Shown here: positions 17,043 through 26,452 of the stretch, in pieces
Position numbering within the stretch: position 1 is the stretch's first letter
Layout: each line of letters opens with the position of its first letter
NCBI GenBank assembly: GCA_034430425.1
Contig: DAOUEK010000017.1
Coordinates: forward strand, 1 to 64,000
DNA length: 64,000 bases
Source: WVZH01 sp034430425
Lineage (GTDB): Bacteria; Chloroflexota; Anaerolineae; Anaerolineales; E44-bin32
Direction of reading: 5' to 3'
Translations under genes and position numbers: made by a program
Notes under the pieces: generated by a model
Seen by the model: the letters and a program-made list of their open reading frames with translations, nothing else
What the model was told of the DNA's origin: nothing
The model's database searches: none

Positions 17043-17663
17043 GTGCTTGAATATCTACTGATCGGCGGCGGCTTTACCCTCGCCGCAGCCATTCAACCCG
17101 GTCCTTTGCAGGCTTATCTGCTCTCCAGCGTTCTGCAGCGAGGTTGGCGGCGTACGCTTACAGCTTCGTTCGCGCCGCTGATCAGTGATGGGCCGATCGT
17201 AGTGATTGCCCTACTCGTTCTCTCCCGTGTTCCTGATTCTTTTCAAACCGTCCTTCGCGTGGCAGGCGGCTTTCTTCTGCTCTATTTCGCCTGGATGGGT
17301 TACAGGAATTGGCAGCAAGGAGTAGACCAAGACTCGGCGCAATCTGACTCTGCGCCGCGGACGTTGTTGCAGGCTGTGATGGTCAATCTGCTCAATCCCA
17401 ACCCCTACCTCGGCTGGAGTCTGGTGTTGGGCCCTGCTGTCGTGGATGCCTGGCAGAAAGATCACGTCTACGCCGTAGTTAAAGTTACAGCCTTCTACGG
17501 TACGATGATCGTCGGTTTGGCGGGTACCATCTATCTCTTTGGCCGGACAAGCATGCTCGGTCCTCGCGGCCAGCGCGCGTTGGTATTGATTTCCGTGGGG
17601 ATCCTTACATTGCTGGGCGTTTATCAGTTGGCGGCCGGTCTCTTGCCGGCAGGATCCGCCTAG
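17043..17663 (+). CDS. LysE-family exporter
   Basis: 206 residues with six hydrophobic segments. The N-terminus has the LysE/RhtB pattern, a first helix with a Pro-Gly pair (FTLAAAIQPGPLQAYLLSS), and NLLNPNPYLGWSLVLGP in the middle matches the family's conserved NP motif. Such proteins export amino acids or other small metabolites using the proton gradient. The start is GTG 17043 with GGAGG at 17034-17038; the spacing is short, so a slightly different start is possible. No regulator of the ArgP type lies nearby. Substrate unknown. Confidence 0.78.
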   Translation: MLEYLLIGGGFTLAAAIQPGPLQAYLLSSVLQRGWRRTLTASFAPLISDGPIVVIALLVLSRVPDSFQTVLRVAGGFLLLYFAWMGYRNWQQGVDQDSAQSDSAPRTLLQAVMVNLLNPNPYLGWSLVLGPAVVDAWQKDHVYAVVKVTAFYGTMIVGLAGTIYLFGRTSMLGPRGQRALVLISVGILTLLGVYQLAAGLLPAGSA

Positions 17664-17794
17664 CGGATGTTCATTCTCCAGTTGCACAATAACCTCCTCG
17701 AATCAATGCAGTCATCAGCGTGATCCTGATGACTGCAGCGGCAACAGGTTTGATTCAGAATGCGGTTATTACCTGATTGTTTCCGGAGGTCGTG

Positions 17795-19366
17795 ATGAAG
17801 AAGTGGATTGTCAATCTCAGTGTCATCTTGCTGCTCATCCCGGCTTGCAGCACAACCACGGTGACGGCGTTCCCCGAAGCGACTCCCACTATCGAAGAAC
17901 CCCGGGCGAGTGTGGAACCAGGTTTTCCCGAGGTTGTTGTACCAGAACCATCGGACCGTGTGGCGGCGTTCTACTACCCCTGGTATGGGAATGTCGATAC
18001 CGATGGCAGCTGGGTTCATTGGAATCAGGCCAACAACCATCCACCCATCGACATCGGCGCCGATTATTATCCACAACTCGGCGCCTACAGCGCCATGGAT
18101 CCCGATGTTGTGGCGCAGCATTTTGCCTGGCTGCGAGAAGCCGGGGTTGGGGTGATTATTTCCTCCTGGTGGGGCAGGCAGTCGAATGAAAATGATGCTG
18201 TCCCCCTTTTACTCGACATGGGTGAACGCTACGGCATCAAAGTAGCCTTTCATATCGAAAACTACGGAGGGCGTTCCGCCAATAGGCTGGTGCAGGACAT
18301 CAAATACATCTATCAAAATTATGGCGAACATCCAGCTTTCTTCCGCACAACAAGTTCAAGCCGCTGGAGTCCCGATGATCGCGCCAAGGGGCTGTTTTTC
18401 CTCTGGGCATCTGTGGCTCCGGACGGGGAATCTCCTAGCGTTGAGCCAGGTTACTGGCAGGAAGCGCTGGATGAAATCCACGCACTGCCGGATGGCGGCC
18501 TGGTCATCGCCGACCAAAATTCATCAGAGTGGATCGATCATGGCCACTTCGATGGCTCGTATAACTATGGTGTGCTCACTCTCAATTTTGAATCTGGATA
18601 CAAATGGGCACGCAGCCTACCGGCTGATGCGTTGTATTTCCCTGGGGTGAATCCGGGTTTTTCGGCCGAACGCGTAAACTATCCATCGAATACCAATACC
18701 CCTCGCGATGACGGGGATACGTATGATAAGCGCTGGGAGATGGCGCTGGATGTGGATATCGAACCCGAGATGGTGGTGATCACCTCCTTCAATGAGTGGC
18801 ACGAAGGCACCCAGATCGAGCCGGCAGTATCGGGTTTGCAAGACAGCCACGGACGGTCTTATAAGGATTATGCTCCACTGGCACCCGAAGGATACCTGGA
18901 ACTCACCCGCAAGTGGGTGGACACATTTGTGGCGATGGACTGGCCGGAAATCAACTCGCAGCGAGTGCGTATCCGCCTGGCAACCACCTCAGATTGGACC
19001 GGTCTAAACCTGGTTTCAGGAGGAGAGTGGCTTCAACCAACGACTCTATCCGCCAGTGAATACGCCAGTACTGCTAGCGTACAGAACGATGGCTTCGCGC
19101 TCAATCAGCCCATCGAACAGGCAGAGACGGGTAACCTGATTGAGATGATCGTCGACATTCAGTTAACTGATCTGCAAAGTGGTGGGGCTGTCGTCTTTGA
19201 GATAACTCGCGGCAACATCGGGATGACCTGGGTGGAGTTCTGTCGTTTTAGCGATGGCGAGCCGGTGCTGATCGATTCCGTCCGCTGGGGGGGAATCACC
19301 GGTGATGGACGCAACACACGCAGCTTCGAGATTCAAGCCGATGCACTGTTTGCAGGCGCACCTTGA
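17795..19366 (+). CDS. GH99-like endo-acting glycosidase lipoprotein
   Basis: 523 residues. A lipoprotein signal ends at Cys18 (LLLIPAC), then a Thr/Pro/Glu-rich linker to ~53. The domain from ~56 to ~385 resembles GH99 and WbsX-type enzymes: AAFYYPWYGN, the HIENY segment at 153-157, and TSFNEWHEGTQIEP at 330-343. Glu334 and Glu337 correspond to the catalytic pair of bacterial GH99 endo-mannosidases. The C-terminal ~140 residues form a beta-rich extra domain. GGAGG (17785-17789) precedes ATG 17795. It would cut mannan-type or related glycans at the outer cell surface; the exact linkage is not inferable. Confidence 0.75.
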   Translation: MKKWIVNLSVILLLIPACSTTTVTAFPEATPTIEEPRASVEPGFPEVVVPEPSDRVAAFYYPWYGNVDTDGSWVHWNQANNHPPIDIGADYYPQLGAYSAMDPDVVAQHFAWLREAGVGVIISSWWGRQSNENDAVPLLLDMGERYGIKVAFHIENYGGRSANRLVQDIKYIYQNYGEHPAFFRTTSSSRWSPDDRAKGLFFLWASVAPDGESPSVEPGYWQEALDEIHALPDGGLVIADQNSSEWIDHGHFDGSYNYGVLTLNFESGYKWARSLPADALYFPGVNPGFSAERVNYPSNTNTPRDDGDTYDKRWEMALDVDIEPEMVVITSFNEWHEGTQIEPAVSGLQDSHGRSYKDYAPLAPEGYLELTRKWVDTFVAMDWPEINSQRVRIRLATTSDWTGLNLVSGGEWLQPTTLSASEYASTASVQNDGFALNQPIEQAETGNLIEMIVDIQLTDLQSGGAVVFEITRGNIGMTWVEFCRFSDGEPVLIDSVRWGGITGDGRNTRSFEIQADALFAGAP

Positions 19367-19511
19367 GCCGAGGTTTTGTAGCCATCCGTCGTTTCATGTT
19401 GTATGATGGAGTGGTGCTTTCAGCAAGGGTAAACGCCATCCTGGAAGTAGATCAGAACTGTGGGGACAGCATGTGGTATGTAATCGGTGATCGACATATT
19501 TGGAGGGGATG

Positions 19512-20531
19512 ATGCAACGTAAATATGATTTCATTAAATTTCTGGCCCTTATCCTCGTAGTGGTTTTGCCAGGATGTTCATCAGCTGCAACATATGGATA
19601 CGATGCTTACGAATTGGCTGCTGAGCCCGACTTTGGCGAGGCGGATTACGCTGAGCCGATGGAAGCAGAAGCTCCTGGAGCGCCTCGCATGGATGATTCG
19701 GCTGACTCCGATCGTGCGAACAGCGGGACATCCGAAAAAGCGCTGCTCGATTTTGGGTACAGCACGAATCGCATGATCATTAAAAACGCCGAGATATCCC
19801 TGTTGGTCGAAGACGCAGATACCGCCATCGATCGCACTGCCCAGATCGTCGACGATGTCGGCGGATATATCATCAGTTCCCGAGTCTGGTATCAGGATTG
19901 GGGTTCTGAATCCTACAAGTACAGCACCATCACCATCGGTGTGCCGGTCGAGGAATTCGAGCGCACGATACGCCGTCTGCGAGATATCGCCGTCAAGGTG
20001 ATGGATGAGAATGCCTACGGTGAGGATGTCACTGACGAATACGTCGATCTCGAATCACAGCTCTCCAATCTCGAAGCGACACGCGATCGTATTAAAACCT
20101 TCCTGGATCGCGCCAACACTGTAGAAGAAGCGCTGGAAGTGAATAAGGAACTCTCTCAGATCGAGGGCCAGATCGAAGAGATCCGCGGTCGAATGAACTA
20201 CCTCGAGGACCGTGCGGCTTTTTCGACGATCACCATCACCATTTCGCCGGATCTGCCGGAGTTGATCCCCACGCCGACTTTGACGCCGACGGTGACGAAC
20301 ACGCCGAAGCCCACCATGACGCCCACACCGTGGGATGCTTCGAAAACCGTAGTGCGCGCAAAACACACGCTAACCCAGACCTATCACGGTTTGTTTGAGG
20401 TGGCGATCTGGATTGGGCTGTATCTCATACCCACTCTCGGCCCTCCGGTCCTGATCATCCTCTTGATCTGGTTCATCTGGAAAAAGCGATCGTCGATCCA
20501 GAAACCAGCTGAGGATGATGCTGAAAAGTAA
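19512..20531 (+). CDS. DUF4349-domain membrane-anchored lipoprotein
   Basis: 339 residues. The N-terminus is a lipoprotein signal (FLALILVVVLPGC); an acidic low-complexity stretch follows to ~70. Residues ~85-250 form the DUF4349 domain: an alpha/beta start (RMIIKNAEISLLVEDADTAI), then a long coiled coil (DLESQLSNLEATRDRIKTFL). A Thr-Pro linker precedes a C-terminal membrane helix (LYLIPTLGPPVLIILLIWFI) and a basic end. It is thus tethered at both ends of its extracytoplasmic part. GGAGGGG (19502-19508) favours the second ATG at 19512. Function of the family is unknown. Confidence 0.82.
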   Translation: MQRKYDFIKFLALILVVVLPGCSSAATYGYDAYELAAEPDFGEADYAEPMEAEAPGAPRMDDSADSDRANSGTSEKALLDFGYSTNRMIIKNAEISLLVEDADTAIDRTAQIVDDVGGYIISSRVWYQDWGSESYKYSTITIGVPVEEFERTIRRLRDIAVKVMDENAYGEDVTDEYVDLESQLSNLEATRDRIKTFLDRANTVEEALEVNKELSQIEGQIEEIRGRMNYLEDRAAFSTITITISPDLPELIPTPTLTPTVTNTPKPTMTPTPWDASKTVVRAKHTLTQTYHGLFEVAIWIGLYLIPTLGPPVLIILLIWFIWKKRSSIQKPAEDDAEK

Positions 20532-20688
20532 GAGTTATAAGATCGGAATTGAACCCAGAAATATCGTCATATCGTTTCTGAACCACGTAAATACGGGCAG
20601 TAAAAATACATCATGTCCTGATTGCACGCCTATGCGTGAGTTCAGTTTGGATTAATTATTTATCGACCTGATCCAGACGGGAGACTCG

Positions 20689-21948
20689 ATGGGAGCGTTC
20701 TACCGAAGCTACAGCATTCCAGGCGACGTACATGAGGCCGTAGAGCAGAAGATCAGAACCTGGCTCTCTCGAAAAGGTTTTTCCGAGATCGAAGATCACA
20801 GTGTGATCGATCACGAAGGAGATGGCGAGCGGGCGTTCTATCTATACTGGAGCGATCGCTGGACGATTATTCTCTACAGCCACTTCGAGGAAGATGAAAG
20901 GCTGTTGTTCGAGTTAAATCTATTACAACTTCCTATCCTTCATCTCTGGGTGCTGGATAGTGACGTTTGGGGCTACGAGCTTTACTCGCAGCGTAAACCA
21001 CTGGTTGCCTTTAGCTCGCAACCAAATTATTACGATTCAAACGAGCTTCCCGGCGTCCCCAATGATGTTCCCACACTGCTGGCGAAGTTCGCTCTGGAAG
21101 ATCTTACAGCAGCCGATATCGCTGCGATACAGAAGAAAAAGGGGATGTTCAAGGAAAGAATCTGTGAAGAATTTGCCAAAGCCATTGGCGCTCGTCCCGC
21201 TGCCTCTCAGTACGGGTATCTTGCGGAAAGCGCTGCCGCGTCGCCTGGGTTTTCCTTCGTCCATCACCGATTCCGCAAACGTGGCTTCGATCTCGTCGGG
21301 AACTTCGATCTTCACCTACGTCAGGCGAAATCTGGCGGGGCGGAAGGATTTTTTCTGCCACAGGATCCTCCGCTTGGTTTCCGGGTCCTCGCATTACTCA
21401 TGCGGGTTATCGCCATTCCGCTGGGCTGGCTGATGAGGTTAGTGATAGCCCGAAAAATCAAGTCGGGAGAACTTTCTGAAGGTTTTGGCCTTGGATATAC
21501 CGGAGAGCATCCCAAAGAATATAGCTTCGCGGAAAATCGATTGGAGAACCCGAGACGCCGTTGTCGGATTGTATTACCGGACGGCGCCGTTCACGACGAT
21601 GGCCCGGGGATTCTTCCTTTTGTTATTGAGGACCATCAAGTCGTTGCTCGAGCGATATCGGCAAACGAAGCGATGGGCATCCTCTCTGGCTCACAATACC
21701 AGACAATCGAGGAGGATACGAATTTCCGGATCGGTTCCCTGCCGGCGAAATACGTGCTCGCCACGTTCACCATACCGCAGCGCAACCAAGGAACAAGCTA
21801 CTCCTATCAGTATTTCATCCAGGCCCCTTTTGCAATTTATCACTTCCTGTTGCTCACAGAAGCGGCCTTGAGTCCTGCTGAAGTCGACAGCTTTCGGAAA
21901 ACGATCGAATCCTTTGAAATCATCGACCAAGAAATGACCGGCAAATAG
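20689..21948 (+). CDS. Unrecognised 419-residue protein
   Basis: Not recognised. No signal peptide. One hydrophobic stretch at ~231-254 (FRVLALLMRVIAIPLGWLMR) could be a membrane segment or hairpin. The first ~110 residues are rich in Trp, Tyr and acidic residues (YLYWSDRWTIILYSHFEEDE) and the last ~130 look beta-rich. No catalytic or metal motif is seen. It stands between a DUF4349 lipoprotein and the convergent histidine kinase gene. No ribosome site of note other than GGAGAC just before ATG 20689. Probably lineage-restricted. Confidence 0.6.
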   Translation: MGAFYRSYSIPGDVHEAVEQKIRTWLSRKGFSEIEDHSVIDHEGDGERAFYLYWSDRWTIILYSHFEEDERLLFELNLLQLPILHLWVLDSDVWGYELYSQRKPLVAFSSQPNYYDSNELPGVPNDVPTLLAKFALEDLTAADIAAIQKKKGMFKERICEEFAKAIGARPAASQYGYLAESAAASPGFSFVHHRFRKRGFDLVGNFDLHLRQAKSGGAEGFFLPQDPPLGFRVLALLMRVIAIPLGWLMRLVIARKIKSGELSEGFGLGYTGEHPKEYSFAENRLENPRRRCRIVLPDGAVHDDGPGILPFVIEDHQVVARAISANEAMGILSGSQYQTIEEDTNFRIGSLPAKYVLATFTIPQRNQGTSYSYQYFIQAPFAIYHFLLLTEAALSPAEVDSFRKTIESFEIIDQEMTGK

Positions 21949-21990
21949 TCTACTGAATCTCGCGGGTCGTTGGGTGCGTTCCTCTTGAAA

Positions 21991-23598
21991 TCATTCCGTA
22001 ATCGGAAGGCGGCAGGTGAAGCGGGTGCCGTGTGCTCGATTTTCAACCTGGACCGACCCACCGTGCCCTTCGATGATCGTTTTCACAATGACCAATCCCA
22101 ATCCGCTTCCGGGATAACCGTAGGCATTAGGCGCCCGGTGGAAGCGTTGAAACAGGTGCGGCAGTTCGTTTTCAGGAATGCCGATCCCCCTGTCTTCCAC
22201 CCAGATGGAGACAATATCAGCTTCTCTTCGCAAGCCCAGTCCGACCTCACCGCCGCTGTCTGTAAATTTCAATGCGTTGTCGAGCAGGTTCTCAAAAGCG
22301 CGGCGCAGTTGGGTTTCGTTGCCCTTCAACACGGTTGAATCCTCGGGCAGGTCGAGCTGGAAATCGATCTCCGATTGTTCTGCACGTGAAGCGTAGCGTT
22401 CGCTCAAATCACGCAGGAGTCCGGTTAGATCCAGCTGCACCATCTCTTTTTGGTCCATTTTCGCTTCCAGACGCGAAATATCGAGCAAAGCGTTCGAGAG
22501 ATGCTCCAACCGTTTCGCTTGCTCGACGGCCTGTTCGAGATACTTATTCCGCAGGGAAGCCCTCCTTTCGGTTTTAGCGAGGTCGAGATTGGTACGCAGC
22601 GCAGTCAACGGGGTGTTGAGTTCGTGGGCTGCGTCGGAGACGAAGCGGCGTAGTGTCGATACGGTTCCTTCGACCCTTTCGGCCATGCGGTTGAATGTCC
22701 TTGCCAGCAGACCCAGTTCGTCCTGGCGGTCGATATCAACCCGACTGGCGTATTCGCCGTCGGCAATGCGTGCGCTGCTTTTCGATAACGCCAGGATGGG
22801 GTGGCTGAGTCGATGGCTGATCCAAAATCCTGCTGCGCCTGCCAGGAGAATCGACAAACCTCCAGCGAGCAGCAGCCCGACGAAAACGCTGTTGAGCATA
22901 GTTTGGCCGTATGCGGGACCTTCCAGCAATTCCACGAAACCGAGAAGATCTCCTTCATCGTTGTAATAAGCGAGTTGAAGCTTCTGTTGGGAGCGTGACC
23001 CCTCGAAGATCAAAGTGATTCCCAGGTTGTATCCCAAGGGTTCATCGGAGACCTGGGGAATGAAAACAAGTTTTCGATCCATCTCGTCCGTCTCTGGAAG
23101 ACGAGATGGGAATTCGGCGATGCGTTCGTTTTCATCCGTGAATGTATCGCCGGATGCGGATGGGGTGATCACCAGGTTCTCGTCGGAGGTGTCATCTTTA
23201 TCGATAATGATAAAGGGCTGAAAGACGAGATCATCACGACCTTCGCTTTGCGGCTGCTGTCTGTCGAGGAGACGCAACACCAGGTTGAAGTCTTGCGGAG
23301 AACCCGTGTCGGCCAGCAGTACGCCCTGTGCATCCTGAACACGGATCCTGGTTTGTGTGAGGAACGACAGGTTATCAAGATAGACGCTCACAGCGTCAGA
23401 AGGGATACTTGCTTCGAATATGGGAAGGATTCCCGAGTAAACCTCTTCGGCCTTCGCGTGCAAAAAATCCCTTTCCACACGCTGGTAGTGACCTCGCAAG
23501 ATAACCAGCAATACGATGCCCAGAATTACAACGGTCAGGCCGGCGATCCCCAGAAAACTCAGCGGCAGCCGCCAACGGATCGATTTTCGTCCCTTCAT
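21991..23598 (-). CDS. Sensor histidine kinase (HAMP, class I)
   Basis: 535 residues. Membrane segment near 11-34, an extracytoplasmic sensor region of ~220 residues, a second membrane segment near 263-285, then HAMP. The phospho-acceptor His lies in DAAHELNTPLTALRTNLDL. ATP-binding boxes follow: DNALKFTDSG (N box), VEDRGIGIPENELPHLFQRF (G1/F) and GSGLGLVIVKTIIEGHGG (G2). ATG 23598 is preferred since AGGG lies upstream; ATG 23622 has no site. It is the distal gene of a minus-strand cluster whose first gene is an OmpR-type regulator and whose middle is a MacAB-like efflux system, so it is the likely sensor for that system. The ligand is unknown. Confidence 0.88.
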   Translation of the reverse strand: MKGRKSIRWRLPLSFLGIAGLTVVILGIVLLVILRGHYQRVERDFLHAKAEEVYSGILPIFEASIPSDAVSVYLDNLSFLTQTRIRVQDAQGVLLADTGSPQDFNLVLRLLDRQQPQSEGRDDLVFQPFIIIDKDDTSDENLVITPSASGDTFTDENERIAEFPSRLPETDEMDRKLVFIPQVSDEPLGYNLGITLIFEGSRSQQKLQLAYYNDEGDLLGFVELLEGPAYGQTMLNSVFVGLLLAGGLSILLAGAAGFWISHRLSHPILALSKSSARIADGEYASRVDIDRQDELGLLARTFNRMAERVEGTVSTLRRFVSDAAHELNTPLTALRTNLDLAKTERRASLRNKYLEQAVEQAKRLEHLSNALLDISRLEAKMDQKEMVQLDLTGLLRDLSERYASRAEQSEIDFQLDLPEDSTVLKGNETQLRRAFENLLDNALKFTDSGGEVGLGLRREADIVSIWVEDRGIGIPENELPHLFQRFHRAPNAYGYPGSGLGLVIVKTIIEGHGGSVQVENRAHGTRFTCRLPITE

Positions 23599-23855
23599 GT
23601 GTTCCCTACCTCTATCTTTCATCGTTCGTACATAAAATTATCCGATGTGTTGAAGCGATCCTTCGGACCTGTCATGGAGAGATATGGGATGGATCGACCC
23701 ACGAGAGTGTACGAATTCACACTCCCGTAGGGTCAGCGATCCTGGCCTCAGGCCAAGTAAGTCATTGTATCCCGAAAATCCGGCTGTGCATTCCTTTGCC
23801 CAGGCCTTTAACGTGAACGACTTCGTTCAACGGAACCATCGCGGCGGTGAAAACA

Positions 23856-24398
23856 TCATCGACCAACCAGCGTCGGAGGCAGCATATAGACCAGGACATC
23901 GGCGATGATTCGATCCCCACGGCGCTCTCCCCATACCTGTAAGAAGCTGAGTGACCCCAGCTCTTCGATCGATCCGGGTTTGAGTGTTTGCTTCAAGGTA
24001 TCCCCGTCCTTGAGTTCGCTGATCTTGTTTGATGTGATGTCGCTGTATATCTCGGTTTCATTCGTAACGACGATTTCCGTTTCTTCGTCACCGGCATTGG
24101 TGGAGACGTTGCCTTCTTCATCCATACTGATTCGAAATCCGCCATCGGTTTCGTGTACGAAGATGGTGTTGTCCTCTCGTCTTGAAAACAGCCCTGCGAT
24201 TTCGGGTGGTGAATCGGGGAGCTCTTCCGCAGGAACATACTCGGCTTCGACCATGCTGCCGTCTCCGGAGGAGATCGTTACGTTTCCGCCGCCGACTCGA
24301 ATGGGACCCAGGCTCTCGTTCAGCAGCCGTCCGGCCACGTATGCGCCTGCGAGCAGCAATACCGCAACGATTCCGATGATCAACCTTTTTCGTTTCAT
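23856..24398 (-). CDS. Membrane-anchored exported protein linked to the efflux operon
   Basis: 180 residues, function unknown. One N-terminal membrane helix (LIIGIVAVLLLAGAYVAGRL) anchors an extracytoplasmic domain rich in Glu, Asp and Thr. The C-terminal ~70 residues (TEIYSDITSNKI, then LQVWGERRGDRIIADVLVYM) have a small beta-barrel look. AAAGGAG upstream supports ATG 24398; a longer in-frame start overlaps the permease gene. It follows the ABC permease by 65 bases and precedes the histidine kinase by 257 bases. An accessory or sensing role in efflux is only inferred from position. The 257-base gap after it contains small inverted repeats (GAGTGT...ACACTC at 23705-23724) but no gene. Confidence 0.6.
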   Translation of the reverse strand: MKRKRLIIGIVAVLLLAGAYVAGRLLNESLGPIRVGGGNVTISSGDGSMVEAEYVPAEELPDSPPEIAGLFSRREDNTIFVHETDGGFRISMDEEGNVSTNAGDEETEIVVTNETEIYSDITSNKISELKDGDTLKQTLKPGSIEELGSLSFLQVWGERRGDRIIADVLVYMLPPTLVGR

Positions 24399-24463
24399 GT
24401 TCAAACTCCTTTTTTTGTTTTTGATGGAATAGTTCATTCCTGAGATTGTTTGTGCATTTCCGT

Positions 24464-25756
24464 TCATTCATAACGCAGCGCCCTAACCGGGTCGAACCCG
24501 GCGGCGCGTATCGCTGGGTATAAGCCAAAGATGGTTCCGGTGAGCAAAGCCACGATAAACGAGATCGGAATACTGAATGGATCCAGCACGGGTGTGCCCT
24601 GGTTCAGGATCGCGGCCAGGGGGATGATCAAAATACCGACGGCGATTCCCAGCAAACCACTGGCAGCACTGAGCAGTGTGGTTTCGAGCATGAACTGCGC
24701 CACGATGTCCCGCTGGCGAGCGCCTACGGCCATGCGTACGCCGATCTCGCGTGTGCGTTCCGTGACGCTGACGAGCATCACGTTCATGATGCCGATGCCG
24801 CCGACGCTCAGCGAGACAATGGCCAGGGCGACAAGCAGAAAGGAAAAAGTCTGCGCTGCTTCCTGCTGCGCTCCGAGAATGTCCTTCTTCGTCGACAGGC
24901 TGAAATCATCTTCATACTCTCCTTCGGAATCCTTCTCGATATTGTGGCGCTGGCGCAGGTAGGCGGCGACTTGGGCTTTGGCTTCCGCCATGCGGCTTTC
25001 GTCTTCGACGTGAGCGACGAGGGCCACCGAGGGTTCTTCGTCATACAGGTTCTTGATCGCCGTACTGATGGGCATGTAGAGCGCTTCGTTGACCCGGCTG
25101 CGGCTGCGTTGTTTCGGATCTACCGTCTCCAGCTCGGCGATCACGCCGATCACCAGACAGCGTTCACGATTGACACGGATGACTTCTCCGACCGACTCGT
25201 CGCCCTCGAACAGATCTTCGGCCGTTTGATATCCCAGCACGCAGACGTCAGCCTGGCCCAGGACCTCTTCGGTGGTGAAGGCACGGCCATGATCGATGAA
25301 GGCTTCCACATGCAGCGCTTCGCCTTCCGGCCAGCCCACAGGTTGAACCTGACCTTGTTCCGCTGCACCCAGCAGCGCGTCGGCGGTGAGACCGATAATG
25401 GTCATATCGAGCACATGGCGTTCATGACGGACTTTTCCCTCGCCTTGAACGGAAAGCTCCGTCCGGTCGATCAACTCCACTTCGCCGGGCATCAGTAAAC
25501 CGTCCTCGTAGGAGAGAATCTCGCCGAAGGGGACCAGTCCGCCGTCCTCGATGGTTTGTTTACCGCTGATCTGGATCTCGTCTGATCCCAGATGCCGGAA
25601 TTTTTCTTCCACGGCTTTTCGGGCTCCGTTTCCCAGGGCCAGTGTCGTGATCACCGAGGCCACACCGATGATGATTCCCAGCGCAGTGAGGGCCGCGCGT
25701 AGTTTGTTCATGGAGATGCCGCGCAGTGCAGTGCGGAGTGTGTTCAGAAAGGACAT
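24464..25756 (-). CDS. MacB/FtsX-type ABC transporter permease
   Basis: 430 residues with the MacB-like layout: a first membrane segment (RAALTALGIIIGVASVITTL), a long extracytoplasmic region (~45-290) and three C-terminal membrane segments. ERTREIGVRMAVGARQRDI is the coupling-helix motif that contacts the ATPase. Such permeases do not pass substrate through the membrane but drive periplasmic or surface conformational work. AGGTGA precedes ATG 25756, nine bases after the ATPase gene. Together with the adaptor and ATPase it forms a tripartite-type efflux or lipoprotein-release module. Unlike E. coli MacB, ATPase and permease are separate. Confidence 0.88.
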   Translation of the reverse strand: MSFLNTLRTALRGISMNKLRAALTALGIIIGVASVITTLALGNGARKAVEEKFRHLGSDEIQISGKQTIEDGGLVPFGEILSYEDGLLMPGEVELIDRTELSVQGEGKVRHERHVLDMTIIGLTADALLGAAEQGQVQPVGWPEGEALHVEAFIDHGRAFTTEEVLGQADVCVLGYQTAEDLFEGDESVGEVIRVNRERCLVIGVIAELETVDPKQRSRSRVNEALYMPISTAIKNLYDEEPSVALVAHVEDESRMAEAKAQVAAYLRQRHNIEKDSEGEYEDDFSLSTKKDILGAQQEAAQTFSFLLVALAIVSLSVGGIGIMNVMLVSVTERTREIGVRMAVGARQRDIVAQFMLETTLLSAASGLLGIAVGILIIPLAAILNQGTPVLDPFSIPISFIVALLTGTIFGLYPAIRAAGFDPVRALRYE

Positions 25757-25765
25757 AGATTCACC

Positions 25766-26452
25766 TCAAACCATGCGCCCGTCGCACATCAGTAAAGTGC
25801 GATGTGCGAAGTCGGCAACTTGTGCATCGTGTGTGACGAGTACGACCGTTCGGCCTTCTTCGTTCAAGGAACGCAGCAGATGCATGATTGTGGTCCCGGT
25901 GGTGCTGTCCAGATTTCCCGTCGGCTCGTCGGCCAGGATCAGTGCCGGGTCGACAACGAGTGCCCTGGCGATGGCCACGCGCTGCCTTTCACCGCCCGAC
26001 ATTTCTGCGGGTCGATGCGTTGTGCGTTCCTCCAATCCCACGCGCGACAGTGCTTCACTCGCACGCTGCAACGCTCCTTCCGCCTCACGCCGGTAGAGAA
26101 GCGGCAGGGCGACGTTTTCGAGTGCGCTGAGACGGCTGAGCAGGTTGAATGTCTGGAAGACGAATCCGATATGCCTGTTCCGCACCCGGGCGCGTTCGTC
26201 GTTGGAGAGTGTGCTCACGTCCTGGCCTTCCAGAACGTATCTGCCTTCCGTTGGTGTATCCAAACAGCCCAACAGATGCATCAATGTGGACTTTCCGCTG
26301 CCCGAAGGTCCCATCAAGGCGATGAATTCACCTTTTTCCACGCGGATGTCTACGCCTTGCAGCGCGCGGACTTCCGTCTCGCCCATGCTGTACACTTTCG
26401 TCAGATCGTGTGTTTCGATCAAATTGTGTTTGGATGAACGTTTTGCCTTCAT
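25766..26452 (-). CDS. ABC transporter ATP-binding protein (MacB/LolD type)
   Basis: 228 residues. Walker A GPSGSGKST, Q-loop FVFQTFNLL, signature MSGGERQRVAIARALV, Walker B LILADEPTGNLD and the switch His in LVTHD are all present. The sequence belongs to the MacB/LolD/FtsE class that partners with FtsX-fold permeases. Its ATG overlaps the stop of the adaptor gene by four bases (26449-26452), indicating translational coupling. It powers the permease encoded immediately downstream. Confidence 0.92.
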   Translation of the reverse strand: MKAKRSSKHNLIETHDLTKVYSMGETEVRALQGVDIRVEKGEFIALMGPSGSGKSTLMHLLGCLDTPTEGRYVLEGQDVSTLSNDERARVRNRHIGFVFQTFNLLSRLSALENVALPLLYRREAEGALQRASEALSRVGLEERTTHRPAEMSGGERQRVAIARALVVDPALILADEPTGNLDSTTGTTIMHLLRSLNEEGRTVVLVTHDAQVADFAHRTLLMCDGRMV

